Of a stretch of DNA of 64,000 nucleotides, positions 47,339 through 58,785 are shown piece after piece; the first letter of the stretch is position 1; every line of letters begins with the position of its first letter. This DNA comes from Cryptomeria japonica (lineage: Eukaryota; Streptophyta; Pinopsida; Cupressales; Cupressaceae): positions 187,510,119-187,574,118 of the forward strand of contig NC_081410.1 in assembly GCF_030272615.1 (NCBI RefSeq). The letters run 5' to 3'. The notes below the pieces were generated by a model. The model saw only the letters and a list, made by a program, of their open reading frames with translations, was not told where the DNA came from and ran no database searches. Both the position numbers and the translations under genes were made by a program.

Positions 47339-47581
47339 TGTTGGGAATGTGAAGCCCAATGGTCACATGACCATTCTCCCAACTGTTCATTTCATATTTG
47401 AATATGATTATACAATGGTTGTGTGCAGCCCATGTAAGATAGAGTTGATTAATGAGGTGATTCCCTGCTTTGAGTGTGGATGTAGGCAAATTTTTCGAAC
47501 CACGATAAATCATGTGTTGTCTCTTGTTATTGCTTTATTATGTTTTTGTTATTATTTTCTCTGCTCACTCTAATCTTTACA
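47339..47581 (+). repeat. 5' LTR of element G
   Basis: 243 bp, TGTTGGGAATG..TTTACA, matching 49588-49835. Confidence 0.93.
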
Positions 47582-47583
47582 AT

Positions 47584-47595
47584 TGGTATCAGAGC
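47584..47595 (+). other. Primer binding site of element G
   Basis: TGGTATCAGAGC, two bases after the 5' LTR, complementary to initiator Met tRNA. Confidence 0.93.
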
Positions 47596-47614
47596 CATGT
47601 TATCTTGAGTAGAG

Positions 47615-49093
47615 ATGGAGGAAGAAGGAGAAGGTAAAACTTATAACTTCTATGGTAGTTTTACGTTCCATGTAAAACTATGCTTCAAGCATCGTGTATA
47701 TTGGTGGAATGGCTGGAAGAAAGAGGGGAACTCAGTTGAAAAGGAGAATCCAATGAAAGAAAAGGATGTTGGGATTCTTATTTTCTCTCCCCTTGAGAAA
47801 GCCTTGACACTTATTGGCCAAACTATTAATGGCCGGGAAGTTATTGGTATTCGTGTGGTGCAGGTTGAACATTGTGATACCTCGGTTGGTGTTAAAGATA
47901 GTCCCTGTATAAATGCTGGAATTTCTAAGCAGAAAGATGTTGGAAAATAGGTTGTTGAAGATGATGAACCCAAGAGATTGTGGGAGGAAGAGTCTATGCC
48001 ATTGGAGACCAAATTGAATCTGTTGTTGACTCCCAGGATGAGGAGGGTGCAGATTGGAGTGAGGTAGCAGAGCAAGGAGGCCTTGGAGAAATTTTGGCTT
48101 CGAAAAGAATTTTAGATGGCATGGCCTTAGAAAAAATAAAGAGGCACTCCCATGATGATGACAACCTTTTCATAGATAATTTCATAGAATCCTATGAGCC
48201 TACGGACTTAGATGAAGAAGTGCAAGATGAAAGACAATTTTCTAGTTTGCAGTAGAAGAGGTCTTTGATAGGAGTGGAGGAAAATGGGAAACACTCCAAG
48301 CAATTTAAGATGTCACAGACAGAGAAGGGAGATAAAGTTCACCAACCTAATTTGATGGATGTGGATGAAAAGGAGGCTACCATGTTAGCAGTAGAGATAG
48401 TTTCTCAAAAAGGGGATAAAAGGGAAGACAAATCGATGTTAGGGTTCTCTTCCAGATCTCTATATTATGTCGCCTCTGGGGTGGTTCCATTCGGGTGGGA
48501 ATCCAAGCTCGAGACACCCAAACACTGCTTGAATTTGGGGGAGGAGAAATTACCAGTGGCACCACTCAGTCCACCGTGAAGCCTGCACAAGGCTAGATCC
48601 TGATTGAAGCCATATTTACCAGATTCGATGCCAAATCCTGTAAAAATATTTTCCTCAATGTTTGGGAGCTATGTGAGTATGGGGAAGTTTGTAGAAAACA
48701 CGGTTTTGGTGATGATGGATGGGTAGATGTAGTGGTATGGTGGACCATGTGGAGATGATGTGGCTGGAGCATCTAGAGACGTTACTGAATGCTTTCAATA
48801 ATCCTGTGAAGCTGGTGGATGAAGGTCATGTTGAAATTGATTGTGTCAGAATGTCTTCTTAGAGGGGAGGTGTTTCACTACTGTTTTGTCCAAAGCGATT
48901 TTTAATAGAAAATGGGTTGCATGATCTAAGCATAGAGGAAGGGAGTAGGTTCCATATTCACATCACACATGGTACATCACTGAAATGGGTACCTGAAGGG
49001 AATCATTACAAAATTAATATTGTGGAAGGTTTGTTACCACATGTGGCTAGGTATTCGATTCCTCTGGCAAGTGTATGTGTCAATTGTGGGTGA
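47615..49093 (+). pseudogene. Unrecognised ORF of element G, frameshifted
   Basis: The first ATG after the primer site opens 111 codons (47615-47950). The sense then seems to pass to frame 1 (47980-48579, one TAG at 48253), to frame 3 (about 48597-48761, FDAKSCKNIFLNVWELCEYG), and to frame 2 (48755-49093, one TAG at 48860). The middle is acidic (EEGADWSEVAEQ, DDDNLFIDNFIESYEPTD). The end reads HIHITHGTSLKWVPEGNHYK and finishes near CVNCG, possibly half a zinc-binding site. I find no Copia gag, protease or RT signature. It may be a diverged gag or captured host sequence. Confidence 0.55.
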
Positions 49094-49587
49094 TACCTGC
49101 CTTTCATGGTTCCTTAATTAAGTGTTTGTAGTGACATTTGTCAGTTGCAAGTTTTCATGGATGTCCTACCTGGTACCAGGGTTTGGTTATGATACACCTT
49201 GAGAGGGTAGGAAAGTTTGTAGTGAATCAAGAATGTCTCACTCGGCAGAAGGAGAAGACTAAGGAAGATAACAATTTTTTTTGATGTTTTATTACGGGGG
49301 AGAACACAAGTAGTAGACTCTGATGAAGGAGTATATTTTGCACCTACAGATAGTGATGTTTCTAATTATAGATTTATGGGCAACTTTGTGCTCGTAAAAG
49401 TTGCAAGAGAAGATGCTTAGTGGATAAGTTTTCCTCAGTCTAACATTCTTTGGAGAAAATAAATTTGAAGTGTATGTGAGCAGAAGATTGCGAATCTAAA
49501 AGCTAGTAGGCTGGTTGTAATGTGAATTTTGAAATGGAAGCAGGGATGTTCTGCATGGCTATACCAGTTGGACTTAACGGGGGAGAT

Positions 49588-49835
49588 TGTTGGGAATGTG
49601 AATCCTAATGGTCATATGACCATTTGCAGTTTCCAACTGTTCATTTCATATCTGAATATGATTATATAATGGATGTGTGCAGCCCATGTAAGATAGAGTT
49701 GATCAATGAAGTGATTCCTTGCTTTGAGTGTGGATGTAGGCAAATTCGCTGAACAACGATAAATCATGTGTTACCTCTTGTTACTGATTTATTCTATTTT
49801 TGTTATCATTTTCTCTTCTCATTCTAATCTTTGCA
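49588..49835 (+). repeat. 3' LTR of element G
   Basis: 248 bp, TGTTGGGAATG..TTTGCA. It differs from the 5' LTR by scattered substitutions and a short insertion. TATATAAT at 49663 may be the TATA box. Confidence 0.93.
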
Positions 49836-49840
49836 AAGTC

Positions 49841-50681
49841 ATCCACCAAATCCTTGAAGGCATGTTTGAGCTAGATTTGAGCCCACAATGAATTTGATAG
49901 ATTAGTCGTGTCCTTATAGGCTAAGGTTTCTTCTCAGAAACATTAATCATCTCATTAAAAAACAACATATATATAAATATAATTCACATTAAATAAATTA
50001 TTAAGAAATAAGTTTGTATATACTCTAAATTATTTTTTATGGAAACAAATGAGAACACATATATGTCAAGATCAAATCTATCAAATTCATTGTGGGGTCG
50101 AATCTGGAGGTGACTAATTTCCACACAAAATGACAGTCCATACGATTTCCCATAGAACACAATGGATTTTCGTGAAATTTTCAGTAGTTAAATCTTCATG
50201 TTCTGCATCCCCGTTGCTATAAACCCATAAAAAATTGGGCAAAAAACATTGTGTTATGTAGATCTGGGAGTTTTTTTCAGTGCCATTTTGTGTGGATAAT
50301 CTTACTCGTCAGTGCCTATAATTGCCATGAGTATCAATTTTATAAAGAGAGAGATTCTGAATCTCGAATTCAAGAGTTAGAGGAGCTTATTAATCAAACT
50401 AGTCAAGAGAAATTTCTAGTCAAAATTATCATTGTGTATCATGTTATGATGCATCCCCAAGTTTCTACATAATGGCCAGTTGAATTGGGAGCAAGTCAAG
50501 GTAATTATATCCTTGAGATAGTTCTCTCTAATTACTCCACCCAACATGGGTCTATATGTTCCAATAGATGACAAATTAACACAAAAAAAATATTATAGTT
50601 ACAAGGAACTCACTATTGGTGATACAAACTTCAACAAGGTAATTCATATTCCTAGATATGCCAAATTCTATTGTGTGTACA
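49841..50681. other. No confident gene
   Basis: AT-rich. A 73-codon plus-strand frame (50251-50472) has a hydrophobic start and a charged helical part (SESRIQELEELINQTSQEKF). I have no family for it and treat it as chance or remnant. Confidence 0.4.
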
Positions 50682-51713
50682 TGTAGACACCTAAAATGTC
50701 TCATTACTAAAAACACTAATTATTCATCCTTATTAATAAATAATTCTTTAATTCTTTAATGAGTTATATAATTTTTATTCTTCTAAAATAATTCAATCAT
50801 CATCTTTCATCATTTATAATTATTCAATTTCCCTTTACAATCAATCATTCAACTTCCCTCTCTTTAGATTAATTAATTAATTTTATTATTTGATTAATTT
50901 AGAATTTACAAATTTAATTAAATAATCTTTATTATTTAATTAAATTCAATTTCTAGTTTCCCACAATTAAATAATTTTTTAAAATTATTTAATTTTCTAG
51001 ACAATTCTTTTCTAATTTAAATATTGAAAAATTCAAAATTCCTCAAATTCTAATTTAAACTAATTTCATCTCATGTGCATGTCATTTGATATTTTCAAAA
51101 ATTAAATTTAAATTAAATGCAATTAAAGCTCAAATTCCTATACAACACATGCTTAATTTCCTAATTGCCACTCACCCTAAGTTCAACTATCAATCACCAT
51201 TTCTGACTAATCAATCAAATCAGTCAACTAATTAGTTAACTCTGTTAACTCTCTCAATCACCTTTCTAACTATCAATTAGTTTTTCAAATAGACTCATCT
51301 AATCAGTTATCTCCTCAATCAATTTAGTTTAACTCTTTATCAATTCTTTCTCAACTAATCTCAACCATTGATCAATTCAGTCTGCATATCAATCTCAACT
51401 GTTCACTTTTCTCTCCAAATTCTATAAATTCAACATCAATCCTTCATTTTCAACAGTCATGATCATTGAATCTTGTTGTCTTGATTCAGGTTAGCAATGC
51501 GACTTTGAGAGCCAACACGTTGATGGAAAGAGAAGACCAATGTAAGCAATTTGCATGAGATCAATAGGAAGTTTTTAATTATTTATTTCATAAATTATTG
51601 ATTTGCATGTGTACTTTCATTGATTCATGTTTGAATTTGTTAATTGGATAGGACTTTTGTGATTCCCCTTTTAATTCTTATTGACTAGATTATGTGATGA
51701 TTTCAGGCATACA
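50682..51713 (+). repeat. LTR of element I (same family as F)
   Basis: It starts TGTAGACACCTAAAATG, has an AT-rich U3, the TATA box TCTATAAATTCAACATC at 51421, and ends GCATACA, followed by ATATTTGGTGAACC. The layout matches the F LTR read on the opposite strand. The second LTR is not in the window. Confidence 0.62.
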
Positions 51714-53530
51714 ATATTTGGTGAACCTAACATGAATCAGATATACTTTTTTATTTCAATTGTGTTTTATTTTATAGGAGGTACGGATTTTCGCATTAGT
51801 ATCCAAGTTTTCACATTCGACGTTATAGAATTTTGCATTTGGGTAGTTAGCATTTTGCATTCATTTATTTCTTGTTTCGCATTCATTATAGGTAAAATCT
51901 AGTAAGGTCTTCAGATTGGTCTCCTTAATTTGCATGTGTTGATTGTCAATTTTTGTTTCTGATTTGCTCCAGAATTAAGAAAAAATTGTCAAAAAAGGGC
52001 TAGATTTAGATTTAGAATGGTGCTAACTAAATGGCTCATAGAATAAAGGTCAAGGTTGCAAGGTATCTATAGAGAGCAAAATATAAACAATTTTAAAGAA
52101 TCTTGGGAGTAGAGCAATCAAACAAGGTACTAGATTAACATATCAGATATTTCCAATACCAAAACCCTTTTTTAGCTTACATACATAAATATCAGATGAT
52201 CTCAGGAACACGTTTAAGACATTACTGTTGATTATGAAAAGAATTAAGTGGCTTGTTTTGTAGATTTGATATGTAGATTTAGGCACCTGTGGTTGTTTTG
52301 CATTCATTCATTTAGTACTTTGCATCCATTTAGTTTGCATTTCGCATTCGATAGTCTCATGTGTTGCATTCAATATTTCATTATTTCACATTTTTTTCTT
52401 TTGTTTTTTCATTCGGTTGTTTTGTGGTATTTCTTTATTCTAGTATCATGTGGCAATTGGAGTGTAGCAGAGGTGGTTTTGATCGGTCAAAGATAATATA
52501 ACCAAACCTCAAACTACTAATCTTTTTTCTTATAGTGGTAGATTAGATAAGTGTCATTGATTTTTTTAGATTAGCTCACATTTGGTTTTGGTACAATAAA
52601 GTTAACTGGTTTTTTCTATGTATGGAGCACTAGGCTCATTTTTGTAACCCTTAAGATCGAGTGAGAGGGAACGACCCAAGTGGTAACAAGATAAAGCCAA
52701 GCTACTTTCAAGCCACTATAAAAAATGTTTTTGTGATTAGAGTCATAAACAATAGGTGTGGATGTGTCATGATGACATAAGTTTCCCTCAGTATCCATGT
52801 GATGTGAAATCCACACAATGATTGCGTAAAATTCCCCAAGGACTAGCAGACCTCTTAATTGAGAAAATTGTCACACATATGGCCACTTGAACGAATGCCC
52901 TTAATACAAACCAATTGTTTTACTAGCCAAAATCCTTATATTTGCTAACGTAGGAGGTCGGACCTCTAAAGCCATACCAAACTCTCGCAGTTCAAAGTAG
53001 AGATATAGCCATTTCCTCTAGATCTTTGGGTCTTTAGAAATTTAAAGTTTAGTATGCCTTAGAAGTGAGTGTCGTAGTGGGGGAGCCAATGCTATCAAAA
53101 TTCTAATCTATCTACTCTAAATAAGTGTGGCTCAGATTTATCCGCAGTGGGAACCCAACAAATGTTGTCCTATCCAACCTAGAATTTGTTCTTGATTGTG
53201 CATGTTATTTCAACCATATTGTCTTCTAAGTGTTTGCAATTTTACACTTTACTGAAACGTAGGAAACATTCCTAAAACATTTCAACATTGTCCAAAAAAA
53301 TTGAAATCATAACAAAAAAATTTAGATTTTCACATTAGTATAGTTACCATTTCACATTCATCCTACTAGGGTTTTGCATTGGCTCTGTCATAACTTTGCA
53401 TCTATCAATATGTTATTTTGCATCTGTCTTGGAAAATATTAGGTGCACAATTATATGATCATAAGGTTATTGGAAAAATTCATACTATCTCATTTCCTTT
53501 TTGCGATCGAAAGTTTGTTTAGAGTCTCTT
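51714..53530 (+). other. Leader of element I
   Basis: No ORF of note. Short motifs such as TTTTGCATT, TTTCGCATTCG and TTTGCATTCA recur at 51790-51900, 52295-52420 and 53325-53440, paralleling the F leader. The sequence stops at the TGTAATGCCC repeat. Confidence 0.45.
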
Positions 53531-54679
53531 TGTAATGCCCTGCCAAGAAACCCTAAAGAAATGACTAAATACCAAAAAAGAGAGCAAATTTTTTTAAAAA
53601 AAAATTAATGAACTTAAAGATGCATTAAGTTAATCATTGCAATAACATTTGCACAAACAGAAGACTTAACTTAAACTCCTAAAGGGTTTCCAATGAAGAT
53701 TACTCAATTAATCTAATGAACATTAAGGTTTATTTATCCAACTAACAAAGAGATTGATTAAACCTACTCATGATAGAACGATTACCACATGAACATAGCA
53801 ATTAAATTCCATAAGAGATCAAACTAGCATGATTGAATATATATAATTGACATTAGATACATTCATCATAATCCATAATATTGCATCTAACTGATGACTT
53901 CATACATGCATTTAAGATTAATATCATCTAAACTACATTATACATTTTAACAATAATATCATTCATAAATCCAAAATAAAAAGGAACCAAATGAACACAT
54001 ATACCATACAACACCAATTGGTATCGAAGTTCACCCCTAATGGGATACCTCTCCAGGTCTGCTTCAAGTGCAAGACCATTCTAATAAATAAAAGGTGAAA
54101 AATTACATAAGGTTCACATCAACTACATCCTTCCATCAAGGCATACAAAAATAAATTATGCATATGACCACATAGGGTCCAAGAGATACATGAAGGATCC
54201 AAGAAGAAGAAAGAGGATCCAGCTAATACATGGAGTGGAGTAAATACAAAAGAACATCTGGAGCACCTACCAAAACTAAATCCTCACATACCATCATAAG
54301 CATCCCATGGTCTAACAGGAATATCAGGTACTCACATGAAGTATAAATACAAAGATATGACTTAGGTACAATAGTGCTCCAAGCAAAATCAACACAAGAC
54401 TACACACTGGAGAACATAAGGAAAGAACACATGGTCAAACATGACATCGAATCATCTCATGAAACATACAAATACACACCAGATAAGACTTCACAAAGAA
54501 TACCAGGTGACATCTACAAGTCTACACAACCATGTACATAAGAGAAGAGTCTCACGATACAAAAATTCTCAAGGGGTTCAGGCTCAATAATAGTTCACTT
54601 GCTCACATGAACCTAGTACCTAGGTTGAGTAAACAATAGGACTCAATTGAATCACAAGAGGAAACTATAACAGATAAAC
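53531..54679. repeat. LTR-like repeat, copy 1
   Basis: It starts TGTAATGCCCTGCC, a start typical of plant Gypsy LTRs. Its first ~200 bases resemble those of 54680 onward (AAACCCTAAAG; CCTAAAGGGTTWCCAA; GAAGATTACT). No coding sequence is visible. Orientation and right end are uncertain. Confidence 0.4.
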
Positions 54680-56280
54680 TCTAATGCCCCACCAAAAACC
54701 CTAAAGGAAAAACCACACTACAAGGCCACTAAAGGGTACAACAATTTAAAAAAAAAAAAAGATTAAGTGCATTCATTATAACATTGCACATAATAACACA
54801 AGCAAAAGTCTATCAATGACATCCTAAAGGGTTACCAACGAAGATTACTTCGAATCAAAACTACATCACAATGTTAATCCAATTATCCATCTAAATTAGG
54901 GGAAAACAATTACAATTAATTAACTCAAACTCATAAACTGAATTCCAAATAGATAGGATTAAAGAGTTACAATATATAATTACTTCCAATGATTCATTTA
55001 CACATAAGAAGAAAGATAACTGAAATAACATACATTCCATTGAAATTTAAATTACAACATTAGATAAATTACATGGCTTCAATGTAACAATTAAAGTACA
55101 TAGGTTACAATGCCAAGGTTACAAAGCTTAATAATACAATGACCACATGGTCATAACTGTACAATAATCTTGAACATGAGCTGGAACAAGAGTCACGAAT
55201 CAAGAACCACTAGCGAAGCTGATCCTCGCAAGAAGATAAGAACAAAGATATCCGATGGGAAGTGGCACTACCACCCGACCATGTGATCCCATAATGGAAC
55301 CGCCCCACCATGCTAGGAGATAGCAGAAGACCCTCAAGCAAGCAATAAGACAAGTACAACAGTACACATGACTCTGCAGAACTCAGGTGACTCAACTCAC
55401 AAAACACTAGTGACCCTAAAGAGAGAGTGTCATCACATGGCTAAAGATGGTTACCCTGGGTAGGTCTCCATAGGTCCTGGCCCCCATCCTGGGTTATCCT
55501 AGTAACCATTCCTGAACCCCCGGCTCCATCCAAGTATCATGTGGACCTTACCAACCCTTCGTGAGGACAAGGTGGTAAGTGTGCCATTCCAGGCCTTCTC
55601 AGAACACCTTGAGTCTAGACAAGCACTCAACCATGTGCAAGGTACAATATCTTAATTAACACTATAACTACCCACCCCCTAATCAATTATTAGGTTATCA
55701 CTTATTAACTGACTTTTGAGGGGTTATCCTGCCATCCTCTTTGGGTGTGGCCCCCGCCTGAAAGCCACTCTCTCTCCTAGGACACTAATAGGAAAGGTCT
55801 CTCTATGAGAACTCTATGGCAAACTGACAGCCATATCTAATCCTGACATAACACAGGTGAAGGATTCACCACCACTACCGGGATTGACCATTTGGAAACA
55901 TAACACACAATGACTCATATCCATAGGGTTTAAACAACGACACCTGAGTAAGGGGTAAAACAACCTTTGAAACATGACAACGACTCAAAATTAGATTTTT
56001 AACAAAATATGCTTTTACTAGAAAACACCATTTATTCTAAAGATCCTATAACAAGTAATCTTTTAAAATAGTAGAAAGCATTAATTACTTGCGAATACGG
56101 ATATTTCAGAATTTTAGAAAATACATCTTTATTGATATAAAAATAGCAGAGTTGTCATTTGTTCAATAAGACTAAATTTAATCACATAAAAATTTAACCC
56201 CTAACATATTACATGCTTAAATAGGAAATCTAAATACATGCTTTTCTGAAAATAAACCGATTCCCGAAATAATTATATAT
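54680..56280. repeat. LTR-like repeat, copy 2
   Basis: It starts TCTAATGCCCCACC and resembles copy 1 at its start. Further on it contains a GC-richer stretch (55440-55800) with an inverted repeat GGTTACCCTGGGTAGG / CCTGGGTTATCCTAGTAACC at 55449-55509. No gene is visible. The right end is not defined. Confidence 0.35.
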
Positions 56281-56354
56281 ATAGATAATAATAGAATATA
56301 TATATATATATGAGTATATACTCACGAATATATATCATATAAATACATACATAT

Positions 56355-56371
56355 TAATATATATATATATA

Positions 56372-56446
<75 letters not shown>
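56355..56446. repeat. TA dinucleotide microsatellite
   Basis: More than 40 nearly uninterrupted TA units with one TTTT break near 56374. Length may be unreliable in assembly. Confidence 0.95.
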
Positions 56447-56449
<3 letters not shown>

Positions 56450-56562
56450 CATATTTAAAAAAAAAAACTGAATCAAAATAAATAGGAGGCACGTAGCCTG
56501 AAAACCCATCAAAAATTGGAGGCATGCATAAACATGGGCGAATTTAATTCTCTTTTTGCCTT

Positions 56563-56729
56563 GGTAGCATGCTACCCATAAGGTAGCCCTGCTACCCTAC
56601 TGTAGCACTACTGCCTTACGGCAGCACTTGCTACCGCACAGTAGCACTCCTGTCTTACGACAGCACCTGCTACCGTACGGTAGCATTGCTATCATATGGT
56701 AGCTTTGCTACCATCGGTAGCAAGCTACC
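56563..56729. repeat. Array of about nine palindromes at 19-20 bp spacing
   Basis: Units of the form GCTACC-n-GGTAGC or CTGYC-TTAC-GRCAG begin at 56571, 56591, 56611, 56630, 56650, 56669, 56688 and 56707. A perfect 14-base palindrome precedes them at 56563. The unit at 56669-56684 (GCTACCGTACGGTAGC) is a perfect 16-base palindrome. Arms differ between units but change together, so pairing is kept. Confidence 0.9.
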
Positions 56730-57310
56730 GACCACCCCCCCAATCTCATTTTTTTATTTTTATTTTTTTTATTAAATTTTTTATGAACAGAGATTTTAAA
56801 ATCTCTACCCTTCCACTCTGAACACACAGAGACAAGACATAGAATAAAAACAATAATTTTAAAAGGAGTAAAACTAATTTACACATGATTTACTAGTAAA
56901 TAACCCATAAAAGATGATGCTCTGCAAAAAGGATTAGAAAATCTGTTTGATGGCAACACACACAAGAGCACAAGAAACAAACGTTAGTGTTAGCAACAAA
57001 AGATTATCCTAAACAGGCATATCAAGAGAGATATTAAGCATGAAATAGAAAGCATATAAACATAGAATGAAATAGCTAATCAAGATGCTCATAGTTGCTC
57101 CTCCCTTGTTCCTCTCCTCTCCAAGTCCCAAATGAGTGTAGCTCTCAGCTTTTAGCACTAGCCATGGATGCCATATGGAGATTCAAGATGGTTGAATATG
57201 ATAAGCAAATACTATGCAAGAGTAGATAGTGATGCTATGAGAAAGCTCTATGCTAATGCCAATATAACAACAATACTCTAAATGCTTCCTTTTTTGCTTG
57301 AGGAGAAGGG

Positions 57311-57325
57311 TTCTATTTATAGAAG
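57311..57325 (-). promoter_or_regulatory. TATA box of the H LTR
   Basis: CTTCTATAAATAGAA on the minus strand, an inverted repeat around the TATA core, as in the E LTR. Confidence 0.6.
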
Positions 57326-58281
57326 AAATGGAGAAATGAAGGGTTAAGATTGAGTAATCTTAACAAGGGTTAGGATTGAAAGATATTCAATCCATGTGCA
57401 CAATTGGCACTAATAAAATGGTGACAAGTGTCAACATAGGATTGGGTTGAGAGAAGAGGTTGGAGGCATTAAAGGCCTGAGAAGACTTCATGGTTATCTA
57501 GAGGCTAAGGGTCAAGTCCAAATTAAGATTACCCACTGGATAAAGAGTTAATCCAAGGATAAACCTTTGTGCAAATGTTTAAGAGATAATCATGGTCAAA
57601 GCATTAATGGCCTGATGAGACCTTTGGGTTGGGTAGAGGTTGAGTCAAAACAAATGTTTTAACCATGTGGGAGGGTTGAATTAACCATTAATGGTTATTG
57701 GAGACTTTGGGGATTAAGTGGTTGAAGGTTGAAATCCTTCAATGGTTATCAAAGACTTTGAGCCATTTAGTGGTTGAAGGTTGGAAGCTTTCAAAGGTTA
57801 TCCAAGACTTTGAGGGTTAATTTGTTGAACACACAAAGCATTAATTGCTTTTCAAAGACTTTGGAGTCTTTGAGAAGTGACTCCAATTTGCTTAGGAATG
57901 TGACAATATTTAGGGGATGGATTAGGCTAATTAGGAAGGGTTTAGAAGAATTTAGAAGGGGTTTAGGCATACAAGTGGATTTTGTAGGAAAATGCAAGTG
58001 GGAGAAATTTTGGTATTTTCAATTAAAATAAAATCATTTATTTCAATTAAATGGTGTAATTTGCATTTGGATAAATATTCAAATAAATATTAATTTATTT
58101 AAATGAGAAAAATGAAGATAAAGCATTAAAATGCTTGAAGACTTTGAGGGAAACCATTAAAGGCTTGAAGACTTTAAGGAAAACCATTAAAGTCTTAAGA
58201 AGACTATAGAAGGAAGCCATCAAGTTTGAAGACTTTAAAGCCATCAAGTTTGACTACTTTAAGGGAAACCATTAAAGGTTT

Positions 58282-58505
58282 CAAGTGGGTGAGGATAAAT
58301 AGGATTTTAAATAAATAATTTATTTAAAATAGTTGTGCAACTTGCTTTTGTAGGAATATACAAGTGGGTGGAGGATAAAGGTGATTTAAATAAATTATTT
58401 ATTTAAAATAATTGTGCAACTTGCATTTGTAGGAAAATGCAAGTGGGTGGAGGATAAAGGTGATTTAAATAAATGATTTATTTATTTAAATGTGAGAGGT
58501 GGGAT
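58282..58505 (-). repeat. 79 bp tandem repeat in U3 of H
   Basis: CAAGTGGGTG recurs at 58282, 58361 and 58440, exactly 79 bases apart. The units are highly similar, and the third is partial. Confidence 0.88.
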
Positions 58506-58769
58506 TTTGGGGGTTTTAAATAAATATTAATTTATTTAAATGTGAGAGAAGATTTAATTAAATAAATATGATTTATTTATTTAATTAATGGTCTGAATTT
58601 GGTTAAGTGAATTAAATCAAATAAATTGAATAATTTATTTAATTAATAGGAGAATAGGGTTAAGATGAATTAATTAAATATTAATTTAATTAATTATTAA
58701 TTGATGGTTAAATAATCAAATAAATACTAAGTATTTATTTAATTAAGTGGACAGATTTATGTGACTACA

Positions 58770-58785
58770 TTTGCCCCTCTTTGAG
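58770..58785 (-). other. Polypurine tract of element H
   Basis: CTCAAAGAGGGGCAAA on the minus strand, identical to the tract of E, directly before the LTR. Confidence 0.85.

Larger units (their letters stand above)
47339..49835 (+). mobile_element. Compact LTR element G with an unrecognised ORF
   Basis: 2497 bp with a 243 bp 5' LTR, primer site, broken coding region, a polypurine tract AACGGGGGAGAT (49577-49587) and a 248 bp 3' LTR. Flanks AAGTT and AAGTC are a one-mismatch target duplication. There is no RT or integrase and no recognised gag, so it depended on another element. The initiator-Met primer site suggests a Copia partner. Confidence 0.88.
57000..58769 (-). repeat. 3' LTR of Gypsy element H, outer end undefined
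   Basis: On the minus strand it starts TGTAGTCACATAAATC at 58769, directly after the polypurine tract. U3 holds a 79 bp tandem repeat (58282-58505), short GAAGACTTTGAGGGAAACC repeats (58130-58280) and a 52 bp repeat (57717-57830). A TATA box in TTCTATTTATAGAA is at 57311. By analogy with E the end should lie about 300 bases beyond the TATA box, near 57000, but I could not fix it. Confidence 0.65.

Noticed and set aside
50251-50472. Possible small secreted protein (hydrophobic start)
   Set aside because: No neighbouring evidence, no family, and the AT-rich surroundings give frames of this size by chance.
56322-56525. Minus-strand frame of Tyr/Ile repeats
   Set aside because: It is only the translation of the TA microsatellite.
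56563-56729. CRISPR-like array of evenly spaced repeats
   Set aside because: The units are palindromes with no unique spacers, there are no cas genes, and the context is plant nuclear transposon DNA.
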